Counted from the stretch's first letter, positions 1 through 9,185 are shown. The stretch: 64,000 nucleotides of DNA from Pseudomonas sp. RSB 5.4 (GCF_037126175.1 NZ_CP146986.1:5208501-5272500), one strand, 5' to 3'. Numbers and translations: made by a program. The notes: generated by a model from the sequence alone, not told the origin.

Positions 1-1
1 C

Positions 2-121
2 AAGCGTGAACAAGCCAAGGCTGCGGCGTTCGCCCGCAACCAGCAGGCGGCCAAGGAACGCAAGGAAGCGGCCAAGGGCAAGGGGCCGAAGCCGGCGCGC
101 AAGCCAGTCGTTCCGCGCTAA
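2..121 (+). CDS. C-terminal end of an unidentified basic protein (partial)
   Basis: The window opens inside a plus-strand reading frame that ends with TAA at 119-121. The visible 39 residues are rich in Lys, Arg, Ala and Gln and end in PARKPVVPR, a disordered basic tail. Such tails occur on RNA-binding proteins, for example some DEAD-box helicases and pseudouridine synthases, but nothing visible decides the family. A strong intrinsic terminator starts 21 bp after the stop, so this is the last gene of its transcript. Confidence 0.6.
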   Translation, partial: KREQAKAAAFARNQQAAKERKEAAKGKGPKPARKPVVPR

Positions 122-141
122 GTCGCTTTTTGTTTCAACAG

Positions 142-167
142 AACGCCAACCTTCGGGTTGGCGTTTT
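142..167 (+). terminator. Intrinsic terminator with UUCG loop
   Basis: A 10-bp perfect stem (AACGCCAACC / GGTTGGCGTT) closes a TTCG tetraloop and runs into a T-rich end. It lies directly after the partial first gene. Confidence 0.9.
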
Positions 168-206
168 GCATTTCAGGGCTCAGGAAGTGCGCTGAATCGA
201 CTGGCC

Positions 207-275
207 CCTTCGCGAGCAAGCTCGCTCCCACAGTTGGAATGCGGTCTCCTGTGGGAGCGGGCTTGCTCGCGAAGG
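207..275. repeat. REP doublet, family 1
   Basis: Two inverted copies of the Pseudomonas REP core (TTCGCGAGCAAGC.CGCTCCC) face each other across about 20 bp. The stretch 122-459 holds only the terminator, this repeat and the region before the next gene. Confidence 0.9.
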
Positions 276-459
276 CATCATCTCAGGCGCCGCATCTACC
301 ACTGCCGCCACATTTAGGCGCAACTTCCTCAATCCATTTCCCCGCATCGCCCGATTTTGGTGCTGTACTGCCCTGAGCATTCCGGGAAAGCGCCCAAGCC
401 TCTGCATGGCATAAGTCTTGCGCGCTTTCGAATACGCTTAGGCTCGCAGGAGGCACGCC

Positions 460-3400
460 GTGTCGATTCATGTCGCATTGCATCACGTCACGCATTACCG
501 CTACGACCGCGCTGTCGAACTCGGCCCGCAGATCGTTCGCCTGCGCCCGGCCGCCCACAGCCGCACGCGGATCCTCTCGTATGCGCTGAAGGTCTCGCCC
601 GAGCAGCATTTCATCAACTGGCAGCAAGACCCGCAGGGCAACTACCTCGCGCGTCTGGTGTTCCCCGAGAAAACCGACGAGTTGCGCATCGAAGTCGACC
701 TGCTGGCCGAGATGGCGGTGTTCAACCCGTTCGACTTCTTCCTCGAACCCTACGCCGAGAAAATCCCCTTCACTTACGCGGCCGATGAGCGCAAGGAGCT
801 GGCGCCGTACCTCGAAACCCTGCCGCTGACGCCTGCCTTCAAAGCCTATCTGGACGGGATCGACCGCACGCCGCAGCCCGCCGTGGATTTCCTGGTGATG
901 CTCAACCAGCGTCTCAGCGAAGACATCCGCTACCTGATCCGCATGGAACCGGGCGTGCAAACCCCGGAACACACCCTCGAACATGCATCCGGTTCCTGCC
1001 GTGACTCGGCGTGGCTGCTGGTGCAGTTGCTGCGCAACCTCGGGCTGGCCGCGCGGTTTGTTTCCGGTTACCTGATTCAACTCACTGCCGACGTGAAAAG
1101 CCTCGACGGCCCGTCCGGCACTGACGTCGATTTCACCGACCTGCACGCGTGGTGCGAGGTGTACTTGCCCGGCGCTGGCTGGATCGGTCTGGATGCCACG
1201 TCCGGGCTGTTCGCCGGTGAAGGGCATATCCCGCTGGCCTGCAGCCCCGATCCGTCCTCGGCGGCGCCGATCAGTGGCCTGGTCGAGCCGTGCGAATGCC
1301 AGTTCAGTCACGAGATGTCGGTGGAGCGGATCTGGGAAGCGCCACGGGTCACCAAACCCTACACCGATGAGCAGTGGCTGGCGATTCAGGCGCTGGGCCG
1401 ACAGATCGATGCCGATCTGCTGGAAGGCGATGTGCGCCTGACCATGGGCGGCGAGCCGACCTTCGTCTCCATCGACGATCCGGACGGCGCCGAGTGGAAC
1501 ACCGCCGCGTTGGGGCCGGACAAGCGCCGACTCTCCGCCGAACTGTTCCAGCGCATGCGCCAGCACTATGCGCCGAAAGGTCTGGTGCATTTCGGTCAGG
1601 GCAAGTGGTATCCCGGCGAGCCATTGCCGCGCTGGTCGCTCAACTGCTATTGGCGCCGCGACGGCGTGCCGATCTGGCACAACAACGCGCTGATCGCCGA
1701 TGAGCAGCAGGACTACGGCGCCAATGGCGAACTGGCCGGGCGTTTTCTGGCGAGTGTTGCCGAACGCCTGAAACTGCCCGCACGTTTCGTGTTTCCAGCC
1801 TACGAAGACCATTTCTATTACCTCTGGCGTGAGGGCGCATTGCCGAGCAACGTCAGTGCTGAAGATTCGCGACTGGAAGAGCCACTGGAGCGTGCGCGAC
1901 TGCGCAAAGTTTTCGCTCAGGGCCTGGATAAAGTGATCGGCCAGGTGCTGCCGCTGGCGCGCACCGCCAAGGGTGATCAATGGCAGAGCGGGCGCTGGTA
2001 TCTGCGCGACGAGCATTGCCGGCTGGTGCCGGGGGATTCGCCGCTGGGTTACCGCTTGCCGCTCGCTTCGCAGCCGTGGGTTAAGGCGGCGGAGTACCCG
2101 TTCATTCATCCCAGCGATCCGAATCAGGACTTCCCCGAGCTGCTGGACAGCGCGCAGCTCAACAGCCATGCCGAACCCGCCGCGGCCGCCGAACGTGCGC
2201 CGAAAATCGACGAGTCCGCCGACTGGCTGACCCGCACCGCAATCTGCGCCGAGGCGCGCGAAGGGCGTCTGTATCTGTTCATGCCGCCGCTGGAGCGGGT
2301 CGAGGACTATCTGGAGCTGGTGGCGGCCATCGAAGCCACCGCCGAAGAGCTGCATTGCCCGGTATTGCTGGAAGGTTACGAGCCGCCGAGCGATCCGCGC
2401 CTGAGCAATTTCCGCATCACCCCGGATCCGGGCGTGATCGAGGTCAACGTGCAGCCTTCCGCGACCTGGGACGAACTGGTCGAGCGCACCGAGTTTCTTT
2501 ATGAAGAGGCGCGACAGACGCGACTGACCACCGAGAAGTTCATGATCGACGGGCGCCACACCGGTACTGGCGGCGGCAACCATTTCGTCCTCGGTGGCGC
2601 GACCCCGGCGGACTCACCGTTCCTGCGCCGCCCGGACCTGCTGCGCAGCCTGATCAGCTACTGGCACAACCATCCGTCGCTGTCCTACCTGTTTTCCGGC
2701 TTGTTCATCGGCCCGACCTCGCAGGCGCCACGGGTCGATGAAGCCCGCAACGACGCCTTGTACGAACTGGAAATCGCCTTTGCGCAGATGCCAGAACCGG
2801 GCGAAGCGTGCGCGCCGTGGCTGGTGGATCGACTGCTGCGCAATTTGCTGATCGACGTCACCGGCAACACCCATCGTGCCGAGTTCTGCATCGACAAACT
2901 GTATTCGCCGGACGGCGCCACCGGGCGTCTCGGCCTGCTGGAGCTGCGCGCTTTCGAAATGCCGCCGCACGCGCGCATGAGCCTGGCCCAGCAGTTGCTG
3001 TTGCGGGCACTGGTGGCACGCTTCTGGCGCGAGCCGTATGCGCCGCCGAAGCTCGCACGTTGGGGCACCGAGCTGCACGACCGCTTTATGCTGCCGCACT
3101 TTATCGAGCAGGATTTTGCCGACGTCATCGTCGAACTGAACAACGCCGGTTATCCGTTGCGCGCCGAGTGGTTCGCCGCGCATCTGCAGTTCCGTTTTCC
3201 CAAGGTCGGCGATTACGCGGTCAGTGGCATCGAGATGGAACTGCGTCAGGCGCTGGAGCCTTGGCATGTGCTGGGCGAGGAAGGGACGGCGGGCGGCACG
3301 GTGCGTTATGTCGATTCGTCGCTGGAGCGTTTGCAGATCAAACTCAGCGGTCTGCCGCCGCAGCGTTATCTGCTGACCTGCAACGGCATCCCGGTGCCGC

Positions 3401-3735
3401 TGCAACCGACCGGGCGCATCGGTGAATTCGTCGCGGGTGTGCGCTTTCGGGCCTGGCAACCGGCCAATTGTCTGCAACCGACCATTCCGGTGCACGCGCC
3501 GCTGGTGTTCGATTTGCTCGATACCTGGATGCAGCGTTCGCTGGGCGGTTGCCAGTATCACGTTGCACACCCGGGCGGGCGTAATTACGAGACGTTGCCG
3601 GTCAATGCCAACGAAGCCGAGAGCCGGCGCATGGCGCGGTTTTTCCGCATCGGACACACGCCGGGGAAACTTCCGATACCTAACCTGACAATCTCCGACG
3701 AGCTGCCGATGACACTCGATTTGCGACGCTTCTAA
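460..3735 (+). CDS. Transglutaminase-DUF2126 fusion protein
   Basis: A 1091-residue two-part protein. Residues 1-85 look like the bacterial transglutaminase N-terminal domain. A transglutaminase core follows with a readable triad: Cys180 in GSCRDSAW, His229 in LHAWCEVY and Asp245 in GLDATSG. From about residue 310 the rest is DUF2126, with LTMGGEPTFVSIDD and TGTGGGNHFVLGG motifs; DUF2126 has been related to carboxylate-amine ligases. The start is GTG, set by an AGGAGG 6 bp upstream. No signal peptide is seen, so it is probably cytoplasmic. It is followed by an ATP-grasp/alpha-E gene and another transglutaminase; this set is predicted from genomics to make or modify peptides, but the substrate is unknown. 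Confidence 0.9.
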   Translation: MSIHVALHHVTHYRYDRAVELGPQIVRLRPAAHSRTRILSYALKVSPEQHFINWQQDPQGNYLARLVFPEKTDELRIEVDLLAEMAVFNPFDFFLEPYAEKIPFTYAADERKELAPYLETLPLTPAFKAYLDGIDRTPQPAVDFLVMLNQRLSEDIRYLIRMEPGVQTPEHTLEHASGSCRDSAWLLVQLLRNLGLAARFVSGYLIQLTADVKSLDGPSGTDVDFTDLHAWCEVYLPGAGWIGLDATSGLFAGEGHIPLACSPDPSSAAPISGLVEPCECQFSHEMSVERIWEAPRVTKPYTDEQWLAIQALGRQIDADLLEGDVRLTMGGEPTFVSIDDPDGAEWNTAALGPDKRRLSAELFQRMRQHYAPKGLVHFGQGKWYPGEPLPRWSLNCYWRRDGVPIWHNNALIADEQQDYGANGELAGRFLASVAERLKLPARFVFPAYEDHFYYLWREGALPSNVSAEDSRLEEPLERARLRKVFAQGLDKVIGQVLPLARTAKGDQWQSGRWYLRDEHCRLVPGDSPLGYRLPLASQPWVKAAEYPFIHPSDPNQDFPELLDSAQLNSHAEPAAAAERAPKIDESADWLTRTAICAEAREGRLYLFMPPLERVEDYLELVAAIEATAEELHCPVLLEGYEPPSDPRLSNFRITPDPGVIEVNVQPSATWDELVERTEFLYEEARQTRLTTEKFMIDGRHTGTGGGNHFVLGGATPADSPFLRRPDLLRSLISYWHNHPSLSYLFSGLFIGPTSQAPRVDEARNDALYELEIAFAQMPEPGEACAPWLVDRLLRNLLIDVTGNTHRAEFCIDKLYSPDGATGRLGLLELRAFEMPPHARMSLAQQLLLRALVARFWREPYAPPKLARWGTELHDRFMLPHFIEQDFADVIVELNNAGYPLRAEWFAAHLQFRFPKVGDYAVSGIEMELRQALEPWHVLGEEGTAGGTVRYVDSSLERLQIKLSGLPPQRYLLTCNGIPVPLQPTGRIGEFVAGVRFRAWQPANCLQPTIPVHAPLVFDLLDTWMQRSLGGCQYHVAHPGGRNYETLPVNANEAESRRMARFFRIGHTPGKLPIPNLTISDELPMTLDLRRF

Positions 3736-3740
3736 GTCCT

Positions 3741-3781
3741 GCACGACATGCGGATTTTTCGTATATCCGCACGTCATGTGC
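3741..3781. promoter_or_regulatory. Imperfect long hairpin between two genes
   Basis: GCACGACATGCGGAT pairs with ATCCGCACGTCATGTGC across a 9-nt loop, with a 2-nt bulge and one mismatch. It lies 6 bp after the DUF2126 gene and 42 bp before the next start. There is no T-run, so an mRNA-stability or attenuation role is more likely than simple termination. Confidence 0.5.
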
Positions 3782-3823
3782 CTGCGTTAGTCTGACCGTT
3801 CCCTGCTGTCTGCCGAGCTTTCC

Positions 3824-6310
3824 ATGCCTGACCTGCTAGACCGCTACCCGCTGACCGCGGGCACTTATCACGAACTGCTGAATGACAGCGGGGAAGTGCG
3901 CCCGCACTGGCGGCGGCTGTTCGATCAATTGCAGCGCAGCACCCCGGCGCAACTGGTGCAGCGGCAGGCGCTGCTGGCCCGGCAGATTCAGGAAAACGGC
4001 GTGACCTACAACGTCTATGCCGATCCCAAGGGCGCCGACCGCCCGTGGGAGCTGGACCTGCTGCCGCACGTGATTGCTGCTGATGAGTGGCAGCACCTGT
4101 CGGCGGGGATTGCCCAGCGAGCACGCCTGCTCAACGCGGTACTGGCTGATCTGTACGGGCCGCAGCGGCTGATCAGCGAAGGGTTGTTACCGGCGGAGCT
4201 GGTGTTCGGCCACAACAATTTTCTCTGGCCCTGTCAGGGCATTGCTCCGCCTGAAGGGGCCTTTCTGCATCTGTACGCCGTGGACCTGGCGCGCACGCCG
4301 GACGGACGCTGGTGGGTCACGGCAGATCGTACTCAGGCGCCGTCGGGCGCGGGTTATGCGCTGGAAAACCGCACCATCGTTTCGCGGGCCTTTCCCGAGT
4401 TGTACCGCGACCTGAAAGTGCAGCACCTGGCCGGATTCTTCCGCACCCTGCAGGAAACCCTCGCGCGTCAGGCGCCGTGTGCCGACGACGCGCCGCTGGT
4501 GGTTCTGCTGACGCCCGGGCGCTTCAACGAAAGTTACTTCGAACACCTTTATCTGGCACGCCAGCTCGGTTATCCGTTGGTGGAGGGCGGCGACCTCACC
4601 GTGCGCGATGCCACGGTGTACCTGAAAACCCTCAGTGGTCTGCGCCGGGTGCACGCGATCATGCGCCGGCTCGACGATGACTTCTGCGATCCGCTGGAGC
4701 TGCGCACCGATTCGGCACTTGGTGTGCCTGGTCTGCTGGAAGCGGTGCGTCAGGGCCGGGTGCTGGTGGCCAACGCCTTGGGCAGCGGCGTGCTGGAGTC
4801 GCCGGGGTTGCTCGGATTTTTACCGAAGATCAATCAGTACCTGTTCGGCGAAGAACTGCTGCTGCCGTCCATCGCCACCTGGTGGTGCGGCGAGGCGCCG
4901 GTGCTGGCGCAGGCGTTGGAAAAGCTTCCCGAGCTGCTGATCAAACCGGCATTCCCCTCGCAAAGCTTCGCGCCGGTATTCGGCCGCGATCTGAGTGAAC
5001 AACAGCGCCAGGCACTCGCCGAGCGCATGCAGGCGCGGCCATACGCCTATGTTGCGCAGGAACTGGCGCAGCTGTCCCAGGCGCCGATCTGGCAGGCCGA
5101 AGACGGCCAACTGCAACCGCGAGCGATCGGCATGCGCGTGTACGCGGTGGCCAGTGGTAGCGGCTATCGCGTATTGCCCGGTGGGCTGACCCGGGTCGCC
5201 GCCGAGGCCGATGCCGAGGTGGTGTCGATGCAACGTGGCGGAGCGAGCAAGGACACTTGGGTGCTGGGCGAGCATGCGCCGAGTGGCGAACAATGGAAAA
5301 CCCAGCGCAACGTCGGCGTACACGATCTGGTGCGCCGCGACCCTTACCTGCCCTCGCGGGTGGTGGAGAACCTGTTCTGGTTCGGTCGTTACTGCGAGCG
5401 TTGTGACGACAGTGCGCGACTGCTGCGGATCATGCTCGCGCGGTATGTCGATGGCGATGATCCGCAAGCCTTGCAGGCCGCCGTGGAGCTGGGCGAGCGG
5501 CTGATGTTGCTGCCGGAGGAGGGTGAGTTGCCGGAGCGGCTGCTGGCGGCGCTGCTCGGCGAGGACTGGTCGTTCAGTCTGCGCTCCAACCTGCAGCGCC
5601 TGCAGTGGGCGGCCTCGCAGGTGCGCGGCAAGCTCTCGCGGGAGAACTGGCAGGCCTTGGTCGAGTTGCAACGCGAGGCGCTGGAACTGGACACCGAGGA
5701 GCCGGACTTCGGCGAGTTGCTGGATTTCCTCAACCGGCTGGTGATGTCGCTGGCGGCGCTCTCGGGTTTCGCGCTCGACGACATGACCCGCGACGAAGGC
5801 TGGCGCTTTCTGATGATCGGCCGGCGGATCGAACGGTTGCAGTTTCTCAGCCGCAGTCTGGCCGCATTTCTGCGCGGCGCCGGGGCGTTCGATCAGGCGG
5901 GGCTGGAATGGCTGCTGGAACTGGGCAACAGCAGCATCACCTACCGTTCGCGGTATCTGGCGGTGGCGCAGTTGATTCCGGTGCTCGACCTGTTGCTGCT
6001 GGATGAGCAGAACCCGCACGCGGTGCTGTTCCAGTTGAAACTGGTGACCCGCACACTCAAGCGCCTGAATGATGATTTCGGCGTGCCTCGCGAGGCGGGG
6101 TTGCCGCAATTGGTCGAGCGTCTGGCGCGGTTCGATCTGGGCTGTCTGGAGAATCCGCTGTTCGGGGAGAACAGCGTGCGTGCCGCGCTCGATGGTCTGG
6201 CGGATTTGCTGCAGGAGATTGCCGAGGCCAGCGGTCAGGTGTCCGATCGGCTGGCGCTGCGCCACTTTGCCCATGTCGATGATGTCAGCCAGCGCACGGT
6301 GTCCGTCTGA
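3824..6310 (+). CDS. Circularly permuted ATP-grasp / alpha-E fusion protein
   Basis: An 828-residue fusion. Residues 1 to about 480 form the circularly permuted ATP-grasp region (DUF404/DUF407 type). From about residue 508 the alpha-E (DUF403) region begins with SRVVENLFWFGRYCERCDD. In many genomes these are two separate genes; here they are one chain. ATP-grasp enzymes activate a carboxylate and join it to an amine, so this is the likely ligase of the local peptide-modification set. The stop codon overlaps the next gene's ATG by one base, implying translational coupling to the second transglutaminase. The product has not been defined biochemically as far as I know. Confidence 0.9.
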   Translation: MPDLLDRYPLTAGTYHELLNDSGEVRPHWRRLFDQLQRSTPAQLVQRQALLARQIQENGVTYNVYADPKGADRPWELDLLPHVIAADEWQHLSAGIAQRARLLNAVLADLYGPQRLISEGLLPAELVFGHNNFLWPCQGIAPPEGAFLHLYAVDLARTPDGRWWVTADRTQAPSGAGYALENRTIVSRAFPELYRDLKVQHLAGFFRTLQETLARQAPCADDAPLVVLLTPGRFNESYFEHLYLARQLGYPLVEGGDLTVRDATVYLKTLSGLRRVHAIMRRLDDDFCDPLELRTDSALGVPGLLEAVRQGRVLVANALGSGVLESPGLLGFLPKINQYLFGEELLLPSIATWWCGEAPVLAQALEKLPELLIKPAFPSQSFAPVFGRDLSEQQRQALAERMQARPYAYVAQELAQLSQAPIWQAEDGQLQPRAIGMRVYAVASGSGYRVLPGGLTRVAAEADAEVVSMQRGGASKDTWVLGEHAPSGEQWKTQRNVGVHDLVRRDPYLPSRVVENLFWFGRYCERCDDSARLLRIMLARYVDGDDPQALQAAVELGERLMLLPEEGELPERLLAALLGEDWSFSLRSNLQRLQWAASQVRGKLSRENWQALVELQREALELDTEEPDFGELLDFLNRLVMSLAALSGFALDDMTRDEGWRFLMIGRRIERLQFLSRSLAAFLRGAGAFDQAGLEWLLELGNSSITYRSRYLAVAQLIPVLDLLLLDEQNPHAVLFQLKLVTRTLKRLNDDFGVPREAGLPQLVERLARFDLGCLENPLFGENSVRAALDGLADLLQEIAEASGQVSDRLALRHFAHVDDVSQRTVSV

Positions 6311-7200
6311 TGAGCGCGCATTACCAGATCTTTCACGACACCTGTTACCACTACGACAGCCCGGTTTCCCTGGCACAGCAATTGGCGCACCTGTGGCCGC
6401 GCGAGTGCACATGGCAGCGCTGCACCGAGCAGCAATTGCTGATCAGCCCGGAGCCGACCACGCGGCGGGATGAATTGGATGTGTTCGGCAATCCACTGAC
6501 CCGGCTGGCCTTTGAGCGGCCGCATGATGAATTGCAGGTCAACGCCCGGCTCACGGTTGAGGTGCTGGCGCGGCCGCTGGCGGATTTCAATCTGTCCCCG
6601 GCGTGGGAGCAGACGCGCAACGCGCTGACCTACAGCAGCCTGCCGTTGTCTGCTGAAATGCTGGAGGCTTGTCGCTATCGCTTTCAGTCACCCTACGTGC
6701 ATTTGAAACGCAGTTTCGTCGAGTTTTCCGAAAGCTGTTTTCCACCGGGCAGGCCCTTGTTGCTGGGCGTTCAGGCGTTGATGCAGAAGATTTTCAGCGA
6801 ATTCACCTTCGACGCCGAGGCGACGCAAGTGGCGACGCCGCTGGTCGAGGTGCTGGAGCGCCGACGCGGCGTGTGTCAGGACTTCGCCCACCTGATGCTT
6901 GCCTGCGTGCGTTCACGGGGGCTGGCAGCGCGTTACATCAGTGGTTATTTGCTGACCCAGCCGCCACCGGGGCAGCCACGGCTGATCGGCGCCGACGCGT
7001 CGCATGCCTGGGTCTCGGTGTTCTGTCCGGTATTGGGCTGGGTGGATTTCGATCCAACCAACAATGTGCAGCCGGCGCTGGAGCACATCACCCTGGCGTG
7101 GGGCCGGGATTTTTCCGATGTCTCGCCGCTGCGTGGGGTGATTCTGGGGGGCGGTTCGCATGATCCGGAAGTGCGGGTCACGGTGATGCCATTGGAATGA
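6310..7200 (+). CDS. Transglutaminase-like cysteine peptidase family protein
   Basis: A 296-residue protein with a transglutaminase N-terminal domain (residues about 1-85) and a core domain. The catalytic triad is readable: Cys189 in RRGVCQDFAH, His232 in DASHAWVSVF and Asp248 in VDFDPTNN. It shares the fold of the first 290 residues of the gene at 460 but lacks DUF2126. It begins on the last base of the ATP-grasp/alpha-E stop codon, so the two are co-translated. It may cleave or transfer the amide bond that the neighbouring ligase makes; that is an inference. Confidence 0.9.
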   Translation: MSAHYQIFHDTCYHYDSPVSLAQQLAHLWPRECTWQRCTEQQLLISPEPTTRRDELDVFGNPLTRLAFERPHDELQVNARLTVEVLARPLADFNLSPAWEQTRNALTYSSLPLSAEMLEACRYRFQSPYVHLKRSFVEFSESCFPPGRPLLLGVQALMQKIFSEFTFDAEATQVATPLVEVLERRRGVCQDFAHLMLACVRSRGLAARYISGYLLTQPPPGQPRLIGADASHAWVSVFCPVLGWVDFDPTNNVQPALEHITLAWGRDFSDVSPLRGVILGGGSHDPEVRVTVMPLE

Positions 7201-7225
7201 AGACAATCGAGTGTGGGGAGCTTTT

Positions 7226-7321
7226 TGTGGCGAGGGGATTTATCCCCGATCGGCTGCGAAGCAGTCGCAAAACAATTTGGGGCCGCTTCGCGACCCATCG
7301 GGGATAAATCCCCTCGCCACA
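7226..7321. repeat. REP doublet, family 2
   Basis: Outer arms TGTGGCGAGGGGATTTATCC and its complement enclose an imperfect GC-rich inner region with CTGCGAAGCAG/CGCTTCGCGA segments. It lies between two convergent genes and may serve both as a transcript end. Confidence 0.9.
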
Positions 7322-7355
7322 GATCGCTCCCTCAGGGAGCGAATCAGCAATCAGC

Positions 7356-7544
7356 TCAGGCGTCAGGCGCCTGGTCTTTCGGTGCATCAACAACATCATC
7401 ATCGTTGTCAGTCGCCACTTCCCCGTCAGGGTTCTGTGCCGCTTCTTCAGCCAGCTGTTTCTTGCGTTGAAGCTTTTCCTCTTTCTTCTTTTCCTTTTCC
7501 AGGTCTCGTTGACGTTTGGCGAAGGAGTAATTGGGTTTGGCCAT
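7356..7544 (-). CDS. Small Lys/Glu-rich protein, function unknown
   Basis: A 62-residue protein starting MAKPNYSFAKRQRDLEKEKK, then a Lys/Glu-rich helix likely to form a coiled coil, then an acidic tail with DNDDDVVDAP. An AGAGGA ribosome-binding site precedes the chosen ATG; the frame stays open further upstream but without a better start. Proteins of this type are widespread in Pseudomonas and annotated only as hypothetical. It is downstream of the LOG gene on the same strand. Confidence 0.75.
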   Translation of the reverse strand: MAKPNYSFAKRQRDLEKEKKKEEKLQRKKQLAEEAAQNPDGEVATDNDDDVVDAPKDQAPDA

Positions 7545-7612
7545 GGGCGATCCTCTGGGGTCGAAGGTGAGGTTGAGCGGCGCGTATTCTGCCCTGTATC
7601 GGTGCCCGGCGG

Positions 7613-8200
7613 TTAGCCGGGTTTTTGGTCGACCCACTTGGGCGTGACGGTCGGCTTCCAGTTATCCAGGGCGTCGAGCAGCGTTTGTGCTGATTCGCTC
7701 ACTTGCAGCATGTCACGGTGTGGGGCGCGAACGAAGCCTTCGCCGACGATATGGTCAAGAAAAGCAGTGAGTTTGCTGTAAAAACCGTTCACCTCAAGCA
7801 GCCCCAGCGGCTTGCCGTGGTAACCGAGCTGGCCCCAGGTCCAGACTTCGAACAGCTCTTCCAACGTGCCGAGGCCGCCGGGCAACGCGATGAACGCATC
7901 GCTCAGTTCAGCCATGCGGGCCTTGCGCGCGTGCATGCCATCGACCACTTCGAGACGCGTCAGGCTTTTGTGACCGATCTCCTTGTCCATCAGGCTTTGC
8001 GGAATGATCCCGATCACTTCGCCGCCGGCGGCCAGTGCGGCGTCCGCCACCAGGCCCATCAGGCCCACGGCACCCCCACCGTAAACCAGCGTCAGTTGGC
8101 GCTCGGCGAGTGCCCGGCCAAGGGCTTGGGCGGCTTCGGTGTAAGCCGGATCAGTGCCGGCGTTGGCACCGCAAAATACACAAACGGATTTGAGAGACAT
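7613..8200 (-). CDS. LOG-family Rossmann-fold protein
   Basis: A 195-residue protein of the LOG family (TIGR00730). The signature PGGLGTLEE is at residues 107-115, and [14 protein letters not shown] at the N terminus is typical. Family members hydrolyse the N-glycosidic bond of (cytokinin) nucleoside 5'-monophosphates, or were once misnamed lysine decarboxylases. The start is the ATG at 8198-8200, preceded by AGGAGGAAGGC; a longer open frame upstream has no such support. It is divergent from azurin. Confidence 0.9.
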   Translation of the reverse strand: MSLKSVCVFCGANAGTDPAYTEAAQALGRALAERQLTLVYGGGAVGLMGLVADAALAAGGEVIGIIPQSLMDKEIGHKSLTRLEVVDGMHARKARMAELSDAFIALPGGLGTLEELFEVWTWGQLGYHGKPLGLLEVNGFYSKLTAFLDHIVGEGFVRAPHRDMLQVSESAQTLLDALDNWKPTVTPKWVDQKPG

Positions 8201-8258
8201 GCCTTCCTCCTGGGTCAATCCGTCACAGGGTAATGGCTGGCACGCCTTGATCCAAGGA

Positions 8259-8348
8259 CTAAGCTTCGCGTTCTGGCGATTCAAAGGTACCGCTGGCGCC
8301 ACAGGCGTAGGCGGCGAGCAAACTGCACAACAGACCGTTAAAGAACAT
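8259..8348 (-). CDS. Candidate 29-residue membrane or lipoprotein-like small ORF
   Basis: ATG at 8346-8348 is preceded by GGAG with 8-bp spacing. The peptide starts [19 protein letters not shown] and ends with an acidic tail before TAG. The N terminus is hydrophobic and could be a signal or anchor; AYAC is only a poor lipobox. It sits alone between the divergent LOG and azurin genes. The evidence is the ribosome site and composition only; it may not be expressed. Confidence 0.4.
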   Translation of the reverse strand: MFFNGLLCSLLAAYACGASGTFESPEREA

Positions 8349-8454
8349 GATAGGCACTCCGTTTCAGTAGATGCGCCGATCATAGGCCCGGCCGTGGATT
8401 CTGGCCGGTAGATTGTTTCGATGAGTGTCATAGCCTGAAAGTTGTATACAATTT

Positions 8455-8468
8455 TTGACTCAAGTCAT
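8455..8468 (+). promoter_or_regulatory. Likely ANR (FNR-type) box for azurin
   Basis: TTGACTCAAGTCAT matches the TTGA-N6-TCAA consensus with one mismatch. It is about 80 bp before the azurin start codon, so a start site near 8503 would place it at the usual -41.5 activator position. Azurin genes in Pseudomonas are known to be activated by ANR at low oxygen. Confidence 0.5.
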
Positions 8469-8540
8469 AGGAACTTGCGAAGATTTCAGGCAGTCTTTCC
8501 ACCATTAGTGTTTTTGTTAACCCTGCCTTGGAGATTCACC

Positions 8541-8987
8541 ATGTTTTCCAAAGTTGTTGCGGTATCCCTGCTGGCGCTGGCCAGCAGCCAATTGATGGCT
8601 GCCGAGTGCAAAACCACCGTTGATTCCACCGACCAGATGTCCTTCAACACCAAGGAGATCGTGATCGACAAGAGCTGCAAGACCTTCACCGTCGAACTGA
8701 CTCACTCCGGCAGCCTGCCGAAGAACGTCATGGGCCATAACCTGGTGGTCAGCAAAACCGCTGATATGCAGCCGATTGCCACCGACGGCCTGGCCGCTGG
8801 CATCGACAAGAACTACCTGAAAGACGGCGACGAGCGCGTTATCGCTCACACCAAGATCATCGGTGCCGGCGAGAAAGACACGCTGACCATTGATGTATCG
8901 AAGCTGACCGCTGGTACTGACTACGGCTTCTTCTGCTCCTTCCCGGGCCACATCTCGATGATGAAAGGCACCATTGCTGTGAAGTAA
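8541..8987 (+). CDS. azu: Azurin
   Basis: A periplasmic blue copper protein that carries electrons, in the denitrification and redox-stress context. The precursor has 148 residues; a 20-residue signal peptide ending SSQLMA leaves a 128-residue mature form beginning AECK, the family's normal length. All copper ligands are present: His66 (MGHN), Cys132, His137 (CSFPGH) and Met141, that is mature positions 46, 112, 117 and 121. The start is ATG after TTGGAGA. An ANR-type box lies upstream and a strong bidirectional terminator follows. Confidence 0.97.
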   Translation: MFSKVVAVSLLALASSQLMAAECKTTVDSTDQMSFNTKEIVIDKSCKTFTVELTHSGSLPKNVMGHNLVVSKTADMQPIATDGLAAGIDKNYLKDGDERVIAHTKIIGAGEKDTLTIDVSKLTAGTDYGFFCSFPGHISMMKGTIAVK

Positions 8988-9009
8988 GCAGGCTTACCGC
9001 GTTATCGTT

Positions 9010-9100
9010 CTTCGCGAGCAAGCCCGCTCCCACAGGGTTTGTGTCGGTCACACATTTTGTGAACAACCGGGACACTGTGGGAGCGGGCTTGCCCGCGAAG
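9010..9100. repeat. REP doublet, family 1
   Basis: Inverted pair of the family 1 core; the second copy reads GCTTGCCCGCGAAG rather than GCTTGCTCGCGAAG. It lies after azurin and before the shared terminator. Confidence 0.9.
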
Positions 9101-9134
9101 AGGCCATCAGCATCGACAGGTGAACTGGCCAAAG

Positions 9135-9172
9135 AAAAGCCCGCTGAGGATCGCTCCTCAGCGGGCTTTTTC
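9135..9172. terminator. Bidirectional intrinsic terminator
   Basis: A 15-bp perfect stem (AAAGCCCGCTGAGGA and its complement) closes a 4-nt loop, with A and T runs on either side. It serves both azurin and the convergent nadE. Confidence 0.92.
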
Positions 9173-9185
9173 ATTCAGTCGCCGA

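Noticed and set aside
283..2583. Very long open frame on the minus strand opposite the DUF2126 gene
   Set aside because: High-GC third-position bias leaves open frames opposite real genes. Its protein has low-complexity Arg/His/Gln-rich content and no family motif.
8238..8252. TGGCACGCCTTGAT as a sigma-54 promoter for azurin
   Set aside because: The -12 TTGC element is missing at the needed spacing, and an ANR-type box fits better.
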